Source: Leptospira paudalimensis
Lineage (GTDB): Bacteria; Spirochaetota; Leptospiria; Leptospirales; Leptospiraceae
Length of the DNA: 64,000 bases
Direction: 5' to 3'
Assembly (NCBI RefSeq): GCF_026151345.1
Contig: NZ_JAMQPR010000001.1
Coordinates: forward strand, 1,160,231-1,224,230
Part shown: positions 1-8,577 of the stretch, piece by piece
Numbering within the stretch: position 1 is the stretch's first letter
Layout: every line of letters begins with the position of its first letter
Translations under genes and position numbers: made by a program
Notes under the pieces: model-generated
What the model saw: only the letters and a program-made list of their open reading frames with translations
Databases searched by the model: none
What the model was told of the DNA's origin: nothing

Positions 1-64
1 TATTCTTCTAATTTCTTCAATCTTTTCCCATTTTTTTTGAATTCGTTTGATTTTAGCTACTTTC
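1..64 (-). other. Edge of a truncated cassette
   Basis: This is the proximal end of a cassette cut by the window edge. The minus-strand frame through positions 60-1 stays open and would encode a lysine-rich, basic helix, but no start codon is visible in it, so I cannot call a gene. It ends at the left box of the first complete attC. Confidence 0.25.
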
Positions 65-229
65 GCATAACGAACTAGGGGAGACGACGTTCCCTGCCCC
101 TGAGTCCCTGGAGGGGACGTTAGGGACTGGCACGTAGCTTGCGTATGCGAGCGAGTGACAGAAAGGGAATGTGGCGCAGCCCAAGCAAGGCCGTGAGTGC
201 CGCAGCGCAGCGTTTCCCTGCTGTTATGC
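65..229 (-). repeat. attC site 1
   Basis: Left box GCATAAC (65-71), right box GTTATGC (223-229). Outer stem GGGAGACG/CGTTTCCC; second stem TTCCCT/AGGGAA. It lies 3' of the ankyrin/TonB-C gene to its right. Confidence 0.85.
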
Positions 230-255
230 GAAGTATTTTTTTTAATTAGATCTAT

Positions 256-975
256 TTAATCTTCATCTTCATTCATGCTGAAGTTAATTGGAATTGTGTG
301 ATAACAGTTTACGTTTTTGTTTTTATAAACTCCAGGAGAAAATGTAGTTCTTGAGACTATTGTTAAAGCTGAATCAATGAAATCTTGCTCAATGGCTGTA
401 TTTAAGACCTGAATTGAATCAATTCTGCCATTTTTGAATATTTTCAATTTTAATAATACTTTTCTCTTTAATTTTGAATCTTTGTATTTTTGAGGATATG
501 TATTCCCGAGTTGCAAATGTACTTTCGGGGAAGGTTTTACTAACCCTAAAGTGTTTTCTTCTAAGTAAGGTTCATTATCTTTTTCAAGATATATTTTATT
601 ATAAATATCTTGAATATTACTTCCGTTGAAGGCGAGATTTTTATTAGCACCCATGTTAATCAATTTATCCATTAGTTCTATTTCACCAAAGAAGGCTGCG
701 TAATACAATGGTGTAAATCCATTGCGATCTGGATAATTTACGTTTGGTTTTTGAGATAGTATATGATCTATAAGTTTTTTTTTGTTATTTAAGATAGCGT
801 CGGCAAGGCAAGAATTGTATTTGCTATCATTGAAATTTTTTATATCCAATTCATGGTATTCAATGCAATTCATATAATAAGATTTATAGAAAGCTTTGTC
901 TTTCTCACTTAAGGTTATTGATTTGCACATTAAAGTTATTGATGAAATAATTAGTATTTTTCTTATTTTTTTCAT
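256..975 (-). CDS. Ankyrin-repeat protein with TonB C-terminal-like domain
   Basis: About 239 residues from the ATG at 975, which has GGAA about 8 bases upstream; a GTG four codons earlier is the alternative. A hydrophobic N-terminus ending in ITLMCKS could be a spirochaetal lipobox. Residues about 60-110 contain ankyrin-type helices (NRNG-like FTPLYYAAFFGEIELMDKL). The last 90 residues (LKLKIFKNGRIDSIQVLN, then a T-F-x-P motif and PINF end) resemble the TonB C-terminal fold found in stand-alone periplasmic proteins. Likely exported or lipid-anchored; partner unknown. It is the only gene in its cassette. Confidence 0.6.
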   Translation of the reverse strand: MKKIRKILIISSITLMCKSITLSEKDKAFYKSYYMNCIEYHELDIKNFNDSKYNSCLADAILNNKKKLIDHILSQKPNVNYPDRNGFTPLYYAAFFGEIELMDKLINMGANKNLAFNGSNIQDIYNKIYLEKDNEPYLEENTLGLVKPSPKVHLQLGNTYPQKYKDSKLKRKVLLKLKIFKNGRIDSIQVLNTAIEQDFIDSALTIVSRTTFSPGVYKNKNVNCYHTIPINFSMNEDED

Positions 976-1008
976 ATTTGTTTCCACTATTATTTTAAAA
1001 AATATTTC

Positions 1009-1173
1009 GCATAACGAACTAGACTTAACGACGTAGGCTGGCCCTGAGTCCCGGTAACGGGACGTTAGGGACTGGCCACGACACTTGCGGATGCAAGGGG
1101 AGTGCCAGAAGCCTATGTGTCGGAGACCGAGCGAGGCCTTGTGCCGAAGTGAAGCGTTAAGTTGCTGTTATAC
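1009..1173 (-). repeat. attC site 2
   Basis: Left box GCATAAC, right box GTTATAC. Outer stem ACTTAACG/CGTTAAGT; second stem GTAGGCT/AGCCTAT, a compensated change relative to site 1. Confidence 0.85.
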
Positions 1174-1192
1174 GCTGTCGCATTTTTAGCGA

Positions 1193-2464
1193 CTAATTTA
1201 TCTTCTTTTGCTTGAGAATTAATAAAATTTTGTCTGTAATTTTGTTGATTTTTAAAAAAGAAAATAAAATTCCCAAAAATTGAATTATTGTTAAAATGAA
1301 AGATTCTATAATGTTGATTGGAATGTTTAGTTGTTCTGAAACTTTATCATAGAATATTCCAAGGTAAAGTATAATTAGGAATCCCATTATCATTGGTCCT
1401 AGGAAGATTAACAAAGCGAAGGTTTTTGAGTATGTATCAGGATACGTTAAAAACCATGTTGAATAATATTTGTCATTAATGTTTATATTTGATGAGAGGT
1501 ATAGTAAACGACGAACATTTATATCTAACCAGACTAGTGAAGAAAAAACAATTATAGGATAAAGGTATAGAAGAGTAAGAAATGAAATTGAAACATTCGA
1601 AAATGTAATTGTTTGGAAATTTTTTCCTCGCAGTTCTTCTTTTTTTTCTTTGAAATTTATACGTTCTGATAGTTTTTTTTTGCTTTCTGCAATACTGCTA
1701 TTTATTTCTTCTATTTTTTCATTGGTTTCGGAAATATTGGATTCTATACCATTTATTCTTTCTTGGATGTATGGATCATCCGTTTCTTTATTATAGAAAT
1801 TAGATTTATCTATTTTTCTAATTTCTTCAAGTGCATTATCTATTTCCTGTAAGCTAAGGAGAAAATTTTGCATTTTTAATGCAGTTTCGAATTCTAAATC
1901 ATCTGAATCATTTTTTACAGAAAAAGGCCCGATCTTAAATGAGTTGGATTCTTTAAAAAAACTTTTAAAGTTTATTTTCCAAACATTCTCAAGAAGTTCA
2001 TTAGCTTTCACCGGAATTTTTGAATTGTCTATTCCTGACCAAAATTCGTTTACGCCTATACCATCATTGTATTCTAGCTTTCCATTTTCGCGGTTTGAAA
2101 ATTCAAATATGTTTAATCTTCCTTTTAACAACGATAATAAATCTTTCCTTTTTTTTAGAATTTTACTATATTCATTATACCAGATTGTTTCTGCCGAGTC
2201 TCTTTTGTATGCCTCCAAACTTTTATATAGATTATCCAGATAGTCTAAATGAATAGATCGTAATTTTTCATTATGCTGAATCTTTCCATATAGATTAGTA
2301 CTACTAATAATATTTTTTTCAAATACTGATGTGCGGTATAACGCTAATATTGAATCGAATAAAAAATATAAAACTGTAAGTGAAATTATTGCTTGAAGTA
2401 CGGATGTTTGAACTAATCGCTTTTCTACTATTTCTATTGTTTTTTCTAAATTGTTTATATTCAT
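1193..2464 (-). CDS. Membrane protein with coiled-coil region
   Basis: The open frame extends upstream into the attC, but the first 34 residues are attC translation. I place the start at the ATG at 2464 (MNINNLEK), giving about 423 residues. One hydrophobic segment lies near the N-terminus (VLQAIISLTVLYFLF), a long lysine/glutamate-rich helical stretch in the middle (about residues 190-280) looks coiled-coil, and three to four hydrophobic segments lie at the C-terminus (SFLTLLYLYPIIVF; LLIFLGPMIMGFLIILYLGIF; IIQFLGILFSFL). No family recognised. Single-gene cassette. Confidence 0.6.
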   Translation of the reverse strand: MNINNLEKTIEIVEKRLVQTSVLQAIISLTVLYFLFDSILALYRTSVFEKNIISSTNLYGKIQHNEKLRSIHLDYLDNLYKSLEAYKRDSAETIWYNEYSKILKKRKDLLSLLKGRLNIFEFSNRENGKLEYNDGIGVNEFWSGIDNSKIPVKANELLENVWKINFKSFFKESNSFKIGPFSVKNDSDDLEFETALKMQNFLLSLQEIDNALEEIRKIDKSNFYNKETDDPYIQERINGIESNISETNEKIEEINSSIAESKKKLSERINFKEKKEELRGKNFQTITFSNVSISFLTLLYLYPIIVFSSLVWLDINVRRLLYLSSNININDKYYSTWFLTYPDTYSKTFALLIFLGPMIMGFLIILYLGIFYDKVSEQLNIPINIIESFILTIIQFLGILFSFLKINKITDKILLILKQKKIN

Positions 2465-2480
2465 AAATTTATGCGATAGC

Positions 2481-2644
2481 GTATAACGAACTAGCCTTAC
2501 CGACGTTCCCTGACCCTGAGTCCCGGAACGGGACGTTAGGGACTGGCATGTAGCTTGCGTAAGCAAGGCGAATGCCAGAAAGGGAATTTGCCGTAGGCCA
2601 AGCGAGGCCTAGTGCCGAAGCGCAGCGGTAAGGTGCTGTTATGC
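2481..2644 (-). repeat. attC site 3
   Basis: Left box GTATAAC, right box GTTATGC. Outer stem CTTACCG/CGGTAAG; second stem TTCCCT/AGGGAA. The stop codon of the next gene lies inside its right box. Confidence 0.85.
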
Positions 2645-3199
2645 GAAGTGCCTATTTTTTATAACTAGGGGATTATCTCTTAAGATGAATTTTATATCAT
2701 TCAAAATATCGATAAAATTATTTGGTTCCCTAATTGATTTCTTACGTAAAACTAACATACCTTTTTTGAAAAAATCGAGTTCAATTTCTTCAGAATTTTC
2801 TGAATAATTTGTTAAGTCTGCCCAATGAAATTTTAATGTTTGAAAATCACATGTAGATTCAATAAAATCATTCGTGATTGTATAGTTAGTTGTTTTGCTT
2901 ATAAAATCAAACTCATTTGAATAAATTTTCTTCGCTCTTTTAATCAAATTTGGTTTAATCATAATTTCAGAGTATAAAAGAAATAATAGAGCAAATAAAG
3001 CAGTTAAACGCAAAATTGAAGTTTCATTGAAAAATATTAAATAAAGGAATCCAAAGATTAGAATTACATAAAGAGCAATTAGATATTTACTTTTTGAAAT
3101 TCTATTTTTATAGAAATCCATGTTCTTGACCATACGTATATTTAAGTCGATGTAATCTAATTTATTGTCTTCCGTTGAAAATTGTATAATCTTATTCAT
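2639..3199 (-). CDS. YcxB-like membrane protein
   Basis: 186 residues. Two adjacent hydrophobic segments (about residues 40-80) are followed by a soluble C-terminal domain beginning YTITNDFIEST, with HWADLTNYSENSEEIELDF, a pattern typical of YcxB-like C-terminal domains. Function of that family is unknown. The protein ends in F-A and its TAA stop is taken from the attC right box (GCATAAC read on the minus strand), so the cassette has no stop codon of its own. Single-gene cassette. Confidence 0.65.
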   Translation of the reverse strand: MNKIIQFSTEDNKLDYIDLNIRMVKNMDFYKNRISKSKYLIALYVILIFGFLYLIFFNETSILRLTALFALLFLLYSEIMIKPNLIKRAKKIYSNEFDFISKTTNYTITNDFIESTCDFQTLKFHWADLTNYSENSEEIELDFFKKGMLVLRKKSIREPNNFIDILNDIKFILRDNPLVIKNRHFA

Positions 3200-3248
3200 T
3201 TTCCTTAATTTACTCCAGTTATTCTTAAAATTTATTTTTAGGCATTTC

Positions 3249-3620
3249 GAATAACGAATCAGCCTTAACGACGTTCCGTGTAGCTGAGCCTTCTTGGAGG
3301 CGTTAGCGTAACACGGAATGTGCCTTTAGGCCGAGCGAGGGCCCCACGAGATCCAGATTTTTTCAGAAATCTGAGGCGAAGTGGAAAAGTGCCCGAGTGA
3401 GCGTTAAGGCGCTGTTAATTGCAGTTAGTTAGTATAGAAAAAGAGTTTAGTCGAAAGGGTTCTACAATCCAGCGCAAATTTCTCTTAAATCTTAAAAAGC
3501 AAAAATCATTGACTGTACTTTAATGGAGAGAAAAGCTTAAATTGTTCTCTTCCAAAGCGTTAATCGACAACACCCTCTTAAAAAAATTTGCGCGTTTTCT
3601 TCTGTAGATCAACTAATTGC
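3249..3620 (-). mobile_element. ORF-less multi-copy cassette, copy 1
   Basis: Type-B attC (3249-3420; left box GAATAAC, right box GTTAATT) plus a body of 200 bp (3421-3620). The body contains the inverted pair GCGCAAATTT/AAATTTGCGC near its two ends and an inner hairpin with GAGAGAA/TTCTCTTCC arms. A would-be plus-strand frame starting ATGGAGAG hits TAA after five codons in this copy, so it is not coding. Confidence 0.85.
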
Positions 3621-3991
3621 AATTAACGAACTAGCCTTAACGACGTTCCGTGTAGCTGAGCCTCATAGAGGCGTTAGCGAAACACGGAATGTGCCTTTAG
3701 GCCGAGCGAGGGCCCCACGAGATCCAGATTTTTTCAGAAATCTGAGGCGAAGTGGAAAAGAGCCCGAGTGAGCGTTAAGGCGCTGTTAATTGCAGTTAGT
3801 TAGTATAGAATAAGATAAAAGTCGAAAGGGTCCTACAATCCAGCGCAAATTTCTCTTAAATCTTAAAAAGCGAAAATCTTCAACTGCACTTTAATGGAGA
3901 GAAGAGCTTTAATTGTTCTCTTCCAAAGCGTAAATCGACAACACCCTCTTAAAAAAATTTGCGCGTTTTCTTCTGTAGATCAACTAATTGC
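3621..3991 (-). mobile_element. ORF-less multi-copy cassette, copy 2
   Basis: Directly tandem with copy 1. Type-B attC 3621-3791, but its left end carries the GAACTAG form usual in type-A sites rather than GAATCAG. Body 3792-3991. Same inverted pair and inner hairpin. Confidence 0.85.
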
Positions 3992-4155
3992 AATTAACGA
4001 ACTAGCCTTAACGACGTAGGCTGACCCTGAGTCCCGAACGGGACGTTAGGGATTGGCACGAGGCTTGCGTAAGCAAGAGGAGTGACAAAAGCCTATGTGT
4101 CGTAGACCGAACGAGGGCGTAAGTCCCGAAGTGAAGCGGTTAGTCGCTGTTATGC
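3992..4155 (-). repeat. attC site 6 (outer stem mismatched)
   Basis: Left box AATTAAC, right box GTTATGC. The left arm is CCTTAACG but the right arm is CGGTTAGTC, so the outer stem does not pair, unlike nearly all other copies. It may be a hybrid of two sites. The second stem GTAGGCT/AGCCTAT is intact. Confidence 0.8.
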
Positions 4156-4923
4156 GACGTTTCCGTTTTCAGGGTTGATCTCTCTGTATTCGGATAAATT
4201 TTTTACTGTGATGATTAGTAGAATTACTAACATAATTGTTAGTAAAAGATAAGCGTAAATAAAGGAATAATATGTTATTATGGTAAGAAAAAAGATAATC
4301 CAATTCATACCTAGTATAAGTTTTTTGTGCCATTTTAGTATTCTTCCTTGGTTAGCAGAAGAATATGATGCTATAATATTCCAATCATCGACGATAAAAA
4401 ATAAGGCAAAGTATAACAGACTTAAAGTAATTGATTGAATTTTGTAAAAGAATCCGATCCACCCAAAGCATAATGATATTAAGTAGAATGAATATTGGAA
4501 TCTTATTAAACTTAAAAAATCAGGCCACGGAATTTTCCATCCTGGATTTTTAATTTCTTTCATATAATCAATATCGAAATATTTGTAAGCAGAAAAGCGT
4601 CCTTTAAGAAGAGGAATAAACCAAATAGCTCTATATAAATAGAATATTCCGACTAAAAAAGAAGAAAAATAGAGAGGGAAATTAGCAATAAAATCAGTAA
4701 TTTTTTGTGTGTTAAATAATTCTTTTAGGATTAGATAAACTGGTATTATAATTAAAAATATTGAAACTGAAATTAATATTGAATCAAATATATAATAAAA
4801 CAATCCAAAAACTATCGTAGATTTTTCAAGTTTACTGTTTTTGTTTCTTTTATATAAATCAATAAATGCAAATGTAGTGTAAATTAGTATAATGATTACT
4901 GAAGTGATACTGGCTATTTTCAT
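4150..4923 (-). CDS. Multi-pass membrane protein
   Basis: 257 residues with about six hydrophobic segments (for example IASITSVIIILIYTTFAFI at the N-terminus, SVSIFLIIIPVYLIL, YFALFFIV, WIIFFLTIITYYSF and AYLLLTIMLVILLIITV). No family recognised. Its TAA stop is supplied by the right box of the attC (ends V-A-stop). It sits between the two attC sites whose outer stems do not match. Single-gene cassette. Confidence 0.6.
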   Translation of the reverse strand: MKIASITSVIIILIYTTFAFIDLYKRNKNSKLEKSTIVFGLFYYIFDSILISVSIFLIIIPVYLILKELFNTQKITDFIANFPLYFSSFLVGIFYLYRAIWFIPLLKGRFSAYKYFDIDYMKEIKNPGWKIPWPDFLSLIRFQYSFYLISLCFGWIGFFYKIQSITLSLLYFALFFIVDDWNIIASYSSANQGRILKWHKKLILGMNWIIFFLTIITYYSFIYAYLLLTIMLVILLIITVKNLSEYREINPENGNVA

Positions 4924-4954
4924 TTTTAAGTTTCCTGGATTTTTCGGTAATGTC

Positions 4955-5116
4955 GCATAACGAACTAGGCTACTCGACGTTTCCCGACCCTGAGTCCCAA
5001 CGGGACGTTAGGGACTGGCATGTAGCTTGCGTAAGCAAGGCGAATGCCAGAAGGGGAATTTGCCGTAGGCCGAGCGAGGGCTTGTCCCGAAGCGTAGCGG
5101 TAACATGCTGTTATAC
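4955..5116 (-). repeat. attC site 7 (outer stem mismatched)
   Basis: Left box GCATAAC, right box GTTATAC. Left arm GGCTACTCG against right arm CGGTAACATG: mismatched. The right arm matches the form seen in sites 31 and 45, where the left arm is GTGTTACCG. Confidence 0.8.
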
Positions 5117-5135
5117 GAAGTCGCAAGCTAAGCAA

Positions 5136-5537
5136 TTAGATAAAAACTGCGGGTGAAATATTAAACTGTTCAGCCAAAGCTTTTATTTGCCGAACATTCA
5201 AATCTCTTTTTCCATTCAAGATTTCAGAAACAACGCCTTGGCTACCCAAAATGCTTAAATCCTTCTGAGTAAGGTTATTTTCTTCCATCAGAAATTTTAA
5301 TACTTCGATTGGTTCAGCATTAGGCTGAATAAAGTGATCATTTTCATATTCTTCAATCAGATTACCAACGGTTTCGAGAAGAGGAGCAAGTTGATGTTTC
5401 TCATTATTACCAACTTCATCAATAAGTTCATCCAAAACTTTCACAAGTTTTTTGTATTGTTTATCAGTGTGTGGAACAGAGAGAATATCTTTAACATCAT
5501 GCCAAACATTCTTAACTTTTTCAATATCTTGAATCAT
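5136..5537 (-). CDS. higA: HigA-type antitoxin (HTH, first TA module)
   Basis: 133 residues from the ATG at 5537, chosen because it overlaps the toxin stop as ATGA; an upstream in-frame start at 5555 is possible. The C-terminal half is a helix-turn-helix (FLMEENNLTQKDLSILGSQG, then SEILNGKRDLNVRQIKALAEQFNI), matching HigA-like antitoxins paired with HigB toxins of the PF09907 type. Expected to bind toxin and the palindromic operator upstream of the pair. Toxin-first order, as in higBA. Confidence 0.8.
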   Translation of the reverse strand: MIQDIEKVKNVWHDVKDILSVPHTDKQYKKLVKVLDELIDEVGNNEKHQLAPLLETVGNLIEEYENDHFIQPNAEPIEVLKFLMEENNLTQKDLSILGSQGVVSEILNGKRDLNVRQIKALAEQFNISPAVFI

Positions 5538-5830
5538 AAATTCTCCTTTTTCCATTTACCTTTGTCATATTCGTTATGAGTTAAAATATTCCGAACAAAG
5601 ACTTTTTGTCGATTGTAATGAATAGCTACAATCAGTCTGAAATGATTACCGCTGATATTAAAAACTGTAAGATTACCAACTTGATCAACAGAGTTAAAAA
5701 CTTTTCTTAATTCATTAAAATCTTTAAAAGATGTGTTTTTAACAATTTTAAACCAACTTTTGAGTGAAGATTTCGCATTTGGATGTTTATTTATAAAATC
5801 ATCAAGTTTCTTCCAGCTGATAATATGCAC
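5534..5830 (-). CDS. higB: HigB-type toxin (mRNA interferase, first TA module)
   Basis: 98 residues from a GTG at 5830 with GGATGAA just upstream. Features of the HigB toxin family with RelE-like fold: SSLKSWFKIVKNTSFKDFNEL, a VFNISGNHFRLIVAIHYNRQKVFVRNILTHNEYDKGKW core, all expected for a ribosome-dependent mRNA cleaver. Followed by the antitoxin with a 4-base overlap. In large integrons such modules are known to stabilise cassette arrays. Confidence 0.82.
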   Translation of the reverse strand: MHIISWKKLDDFINKHPNAKSSLKSWFKIVKNTSFKDFNELRKVFNSVDQVGNLTVFNISGNHFRLIVAIHYNRQKVFVRNILTHNEYDKGKWKKENL

Positions 5831-5842
5831 TTCATCCAGAAA

Positions 5843-5865
5843 TATCTCAAAATGAGATAAGTCAA
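5843..5865 (-). promoter_or_regulatory. Promoter -35 and palindromic operator of first HigBA
   Basis: A perfect palindrome TATCTCA-AAA-TGAGATA (5843-5859) directly abuts a minus-strand TTGACT (5860-5865). It sits just upstream of the toxin start, the expected place for autorepression by the antitoxin. The -10 element is not clear. Confidence 0.55.
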
Positions 5866-5905
5866 ATTCTTTTTTATTATTTTAGAAAAGATTTCTTGCG
5901 ATTTC

Positions 5906-6069
5906 GTATAACGAACTAGCCTTAACGACGTAGACTGACCCTGAGTCCCGAACGGGACGTTAGGGACTGGCACGTAGTTTGCGGATGCAAACGAGTGACA
6001 GAAAGCCTATGTGTCGCAGACCGAGCGAGGCCGCAAGTGCCGAAGCGAAGCGTTAAGGTGCTGTTATGC
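5906..6069 (-). repeat. attC site 8
   Basis: Left box GTATAAC, right box GTTATGC. Outer stem CCTTAACG/CGTTAAGG; second stem has one mismatch (TAGACT/AGCCTA). Confidence 0.85.
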
Positions 6070-6076
6070 GACGGTT

Positions 6077-7828
6077 CTAGTATTTTTCATATAGTTTATC
6101 ATAATATCTTACACCATCTTCATAAAGCATAAAATCAGCAATAGTGAAATCTATTTTTCCCTTTTCGAAATTGGAGATTATTTCATTTTTTTTATTTTCA
6201 AGAACTGGGTTGTTAATTAGATATATTCTTTTTATAGCATTAAGCTTCCTTATGAATTCGGGTATGCTTTTTAAGTTATTATTATTTAAATAAAACTTTT
6301 CAAGTGAAGCTAATCTAGATATATTGCTAGGTATTTTTTCTATTTTGTTCCCGCCTAAGCGCAAAATTTTTAAGTGAATTAATAGTCCGACTGATTCTGA
6401 AATTTCTTTTAATTCTGTGTTAGAAAAATCAAGGTAATCAAGATTAATCAATTTTCCGATTTTTTCTGGAATTTTGCGATAAGGATCGTATGAAAGATTC
6501 AAATTTTTCAGTTTTGTTAGTTGAAAGAGTGAATCTGGTATTATCGTAGCATTGTTACTTGCATAACTCAAAATTTCTAAATTATTCAAATTTCTAATTT
6601 CATCTGGTAAGTTTCCAAGTTTGTTTGAACTCAAATCTAAAACTTTAAGATTGGTAAGATTAAAAATCTCTTTCGGTAAATTTTCTAATTTATTCTGTGA
6701 CAACGAAAGTAATTGCAGATTTTTTAAACTCTCAATATTAGGTGGAATTTCATTTAGATTGGAAATTTCAATACGTAGTATACGTAGTTTTGGAAGCATA
6801 AATAGGTCGGTATTATTAAAATAGACAGAATTCGATTTTTCAATGAATAATTCTTCTAGATTAATCAATGAGTTAAATCCTTCTGCAATCTTGAGATCAT
6901 CTCTATTCTCTTGGATCGAAATTCTTTTTAATGTGGTTAATTTAAATAAGTTTAATGGAATTTTATCAAAACTCGAGCCTTTAAATGAAATTGATTCTAT
7001 TGTAGATAATTTTAAAAAAGAGTCGTTTATATCCTCAGGATAGAGTTTCATATTTAACGTAAGTTTTTTTAAATTTTTTGTACTTGTTATTACATCTAAA
7101 TCACCTGGCGTTAAATAATCATCACTCCGGATTGTTAGGCCTTCTGTCATCAATGAAGTTAATGGCGACTTCTCGAACGTTTTAGCAGCAACCTTAATTT
7201 CAATTAGTTTTAGTTTTTTCAAATTTTGTAAATTTAAAGGTAGTTCTCTAATTGTATTACTTTCTGCCATGCTATGAATTTTTAAAACTTCAAGATCTTT
7301 TAGCTGTCCAACTTCGTTAGGTATTTCAGTTATTTTGTTATGCTCGAAGTTTATTAGACGTAGGTTCGTTATTTTAGTTATTTTAGGATTAATAGCTTTA
7401 ATATTATTACCTTCTAGATCTATACTTTCGAGCCAAGGCATTTCAAAAAGCTGTGGTGGAATATCTTCAAATGTATTAGAAGATAAGTCGATTATTCTTA
7501 ACTTTTTTAATTTGCTGAAATTTTCTGGAAGTGTATTTTGCCGAGTTAACTGGAGATTTAATTCTTGTAGATTTTCGAGTTCTGTTATTTCATTTGGAAT
7601 TTTTTTGATTTCTGGATTCCAAGATAAGTTTAATTTTTGCAAATTTTTGAATTCTAATATTTCCCTCGGAAATTCATTAAGATTTTGGTCACTTAAATCT
7701 AATGCAGTCACATTATCTGGATCTTCTAATGCATTTAGAAGAATCTTGTTATTTGTTGTTGGTTTAGGTTTTGAACAATTAACGATAATGATCAAGACTA
7801 CAAGAATTTTGACTATGTTATTTCTCAT
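6077..7828 (-). CDS. Leucine-rich-repeat lipoprotein
   Basis: 583 residues. N-terminal signal peptide with lipobox-like IIIVNCSK, cysteine about residue 19. Almost the whole length is leucine-rich repeats of about 23 residues (for example LQKLNLSWNPEIKKIPNEI and LKVLDLSSNKLGNLPDEI), roughly twenty of them. LRR lipoproteins are frequent in Leptospira and usually surface or periplasmic; binding partner unknown. It is one of the largest genes in the array and the sole gene of its cassette. Confidence 0.8.
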   Translation of the reverse strand: MRNNIVKILVVLIIIVNCSKPKPTTNNKILLNALEDPDNVTALDLSDQNLNEFPREILEFKNLQKLNLSWNPEIKKIPNEITELENLQELNLQLTRQNTLPENFSKLKKLRIIDLSSNTFEDIPPQLFEMPWLESIDLEGNNIKAINPKITKITNLRLINFEHNKITEIPNEVGQLKDLEVLKIHSMAESNTIRELPLNLQNLKKLKLIEIKVAAKTFEKSPLTSLMTEGLTIRSDDYLTPGDLDVITSTKNLKKLTLNMKLYPEDINDSFLKLSTIESISFKGSSFDKIPLNLFKLTTLKRISIQENRDDLKIAEGFNSLINLEELFIEKSNSVYFNNTDLFMLPKLRILRIEISNLNEIPPNIESLKNLQLLSLSQNKLENLPKEIFNLTNLKVLDLSSNKLGNLPDEIRNLNNLEILSYASNNATIIPDSLFQLTKLKNLNLSYDPYRKIPEKIGKLINLDYLDFSNTELKEISESVGLLIHLKILRLGGNKIEKIPSNISRLASLEKFYLNNNNLKSIPEFIRKLNAIKRIYLINNPVLENKKNEIISNFEKGKIDFTIADFMLYEDGVRYYDKLYEKY

Positions 7829-7878
7829 GATTTTTATTCCTACTTTTGCATTTATTTTGTCAATATTTTAGAACTGTC

Positions 7879-8042
7879 GCATAACGAACTAGTGGAGACG
7901 ACGTTCCCTGACCCTGAGTCCCGAATGGGACGTTAGGGACTGGCACGTAGCTTGCGTATGCGAGCGAGTGACAGAAAGGGAATGTGGCGCAGCCCAAGCG
8001 AGGGCGTAAGTCCCGAAGCGCAGCGTTTCCATGCTGTTATAC
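7879..8042 (-). repeat. attC site 9
   Basis: Left box GCATAAC, right box GTTATAC. Outer stem TGGAGACG/CGTTTCCA; second stem TTCCCT/AGGGAA. Confidence 0.85.
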
Positions 8043-8055
8043 GCAGTTTAAAACT

Positions 8056-8574
8056 TTAAAACGAAAGTAATGCTTGAACAATATTCTTAGTCGTTTCTGA
8101 AGTAACTATTTCTTTGATTCTTTCGATGTATTCGGATTCACTTCGAGCAAGTAGAACATCTTTATCGAAGTATTTTTCCATCATAGGAAAAGTGTGTCGA
8201 TCACAGAAAATTCGGAGTGGATAAAACAGGATTGGAAATCGCACCTTAAATAACTCAACCGAAATATTTTCTGCTTTGCTAGTTCGAAGCAATAGTCGAA
8301 ATCTTATATTTCCACTTGAAGAAACATCTGTTGGATCATATCCGAACTCGGGGTGTGGTTCTTTTTTTGGTAAAAAAGCTGCGGTTGCCATACCCAATTG
8401 GGAATTAAATGAATCAGTAAATCTTACTTCTTCTGGAAAAAAGTTTACCTTTTGAATTTCGTAGATTACGATATCATTTGTTTCTTTTGGCAATGGTAAA
8501 AATATTTCATCTACTATTTCTATAGGATTTTTTATTTTGCCTGTTTTATTTATATCTTTCCATACATTTTCCAT
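8056..8574 (-). CDS. Hypothetical protein, second gene of EEP cassette
   Basis: 172 residues, soluble, no family recognised. The fold looks mixed alpha/beta with a conserved-looking centre (GYDPTDVSSSGNIRFRLLLRTSKAE, here given only in part) and a helical C-terminus. Its start at 8574 lies three bases after the stop of the nuclease-like gene, so the two are very probably co-translated and may act together. Could be an immunity or accessory subunit. Confidence 0.6.
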   Translation of the reverse strand: MENVWKDINKTGKIKNPIEIVDEIFLPLPKETNDIVIYEIQKVNFFPEEVRFTDSFNSQLGMATAAFLPKKEPHPEFGYDPTDVSSSGNIRFRLLLRTSKAENISVELFKVRFPILFYPLRIFCDRHTFPMMEKYFDKDVLLARSESEYIERIKEIVTSETTKNIVQALLSF

Positions 8575-8577
8575 AGT

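Noticed and set aside
2465..2566. N-terminal extensions of three cassette genes (2465-2566, 9361-9459, 16895-17014)
   Set aside because: The extra residues are attC translation; internal ATG starts at 2464, 9360 and 16894 lie inside the cassette.
4950..5156. Plus-strand open frame across attC site 7 and similar frames at 27002-27208, 18529-18759, 33799-33987 and 36974-37177
   Set aside because: They are translations of attC sites; the same peptide words (SQRDVRDWHVACVSKANAR type) recur only because the sites repeat.
5791..5973. 60-residue minus-strand frame upstream of the first HigB
   Set aside because: It overlaps the attC and the toxin operator and has no similarity to anything; the toxin start at 5830 explains the region.
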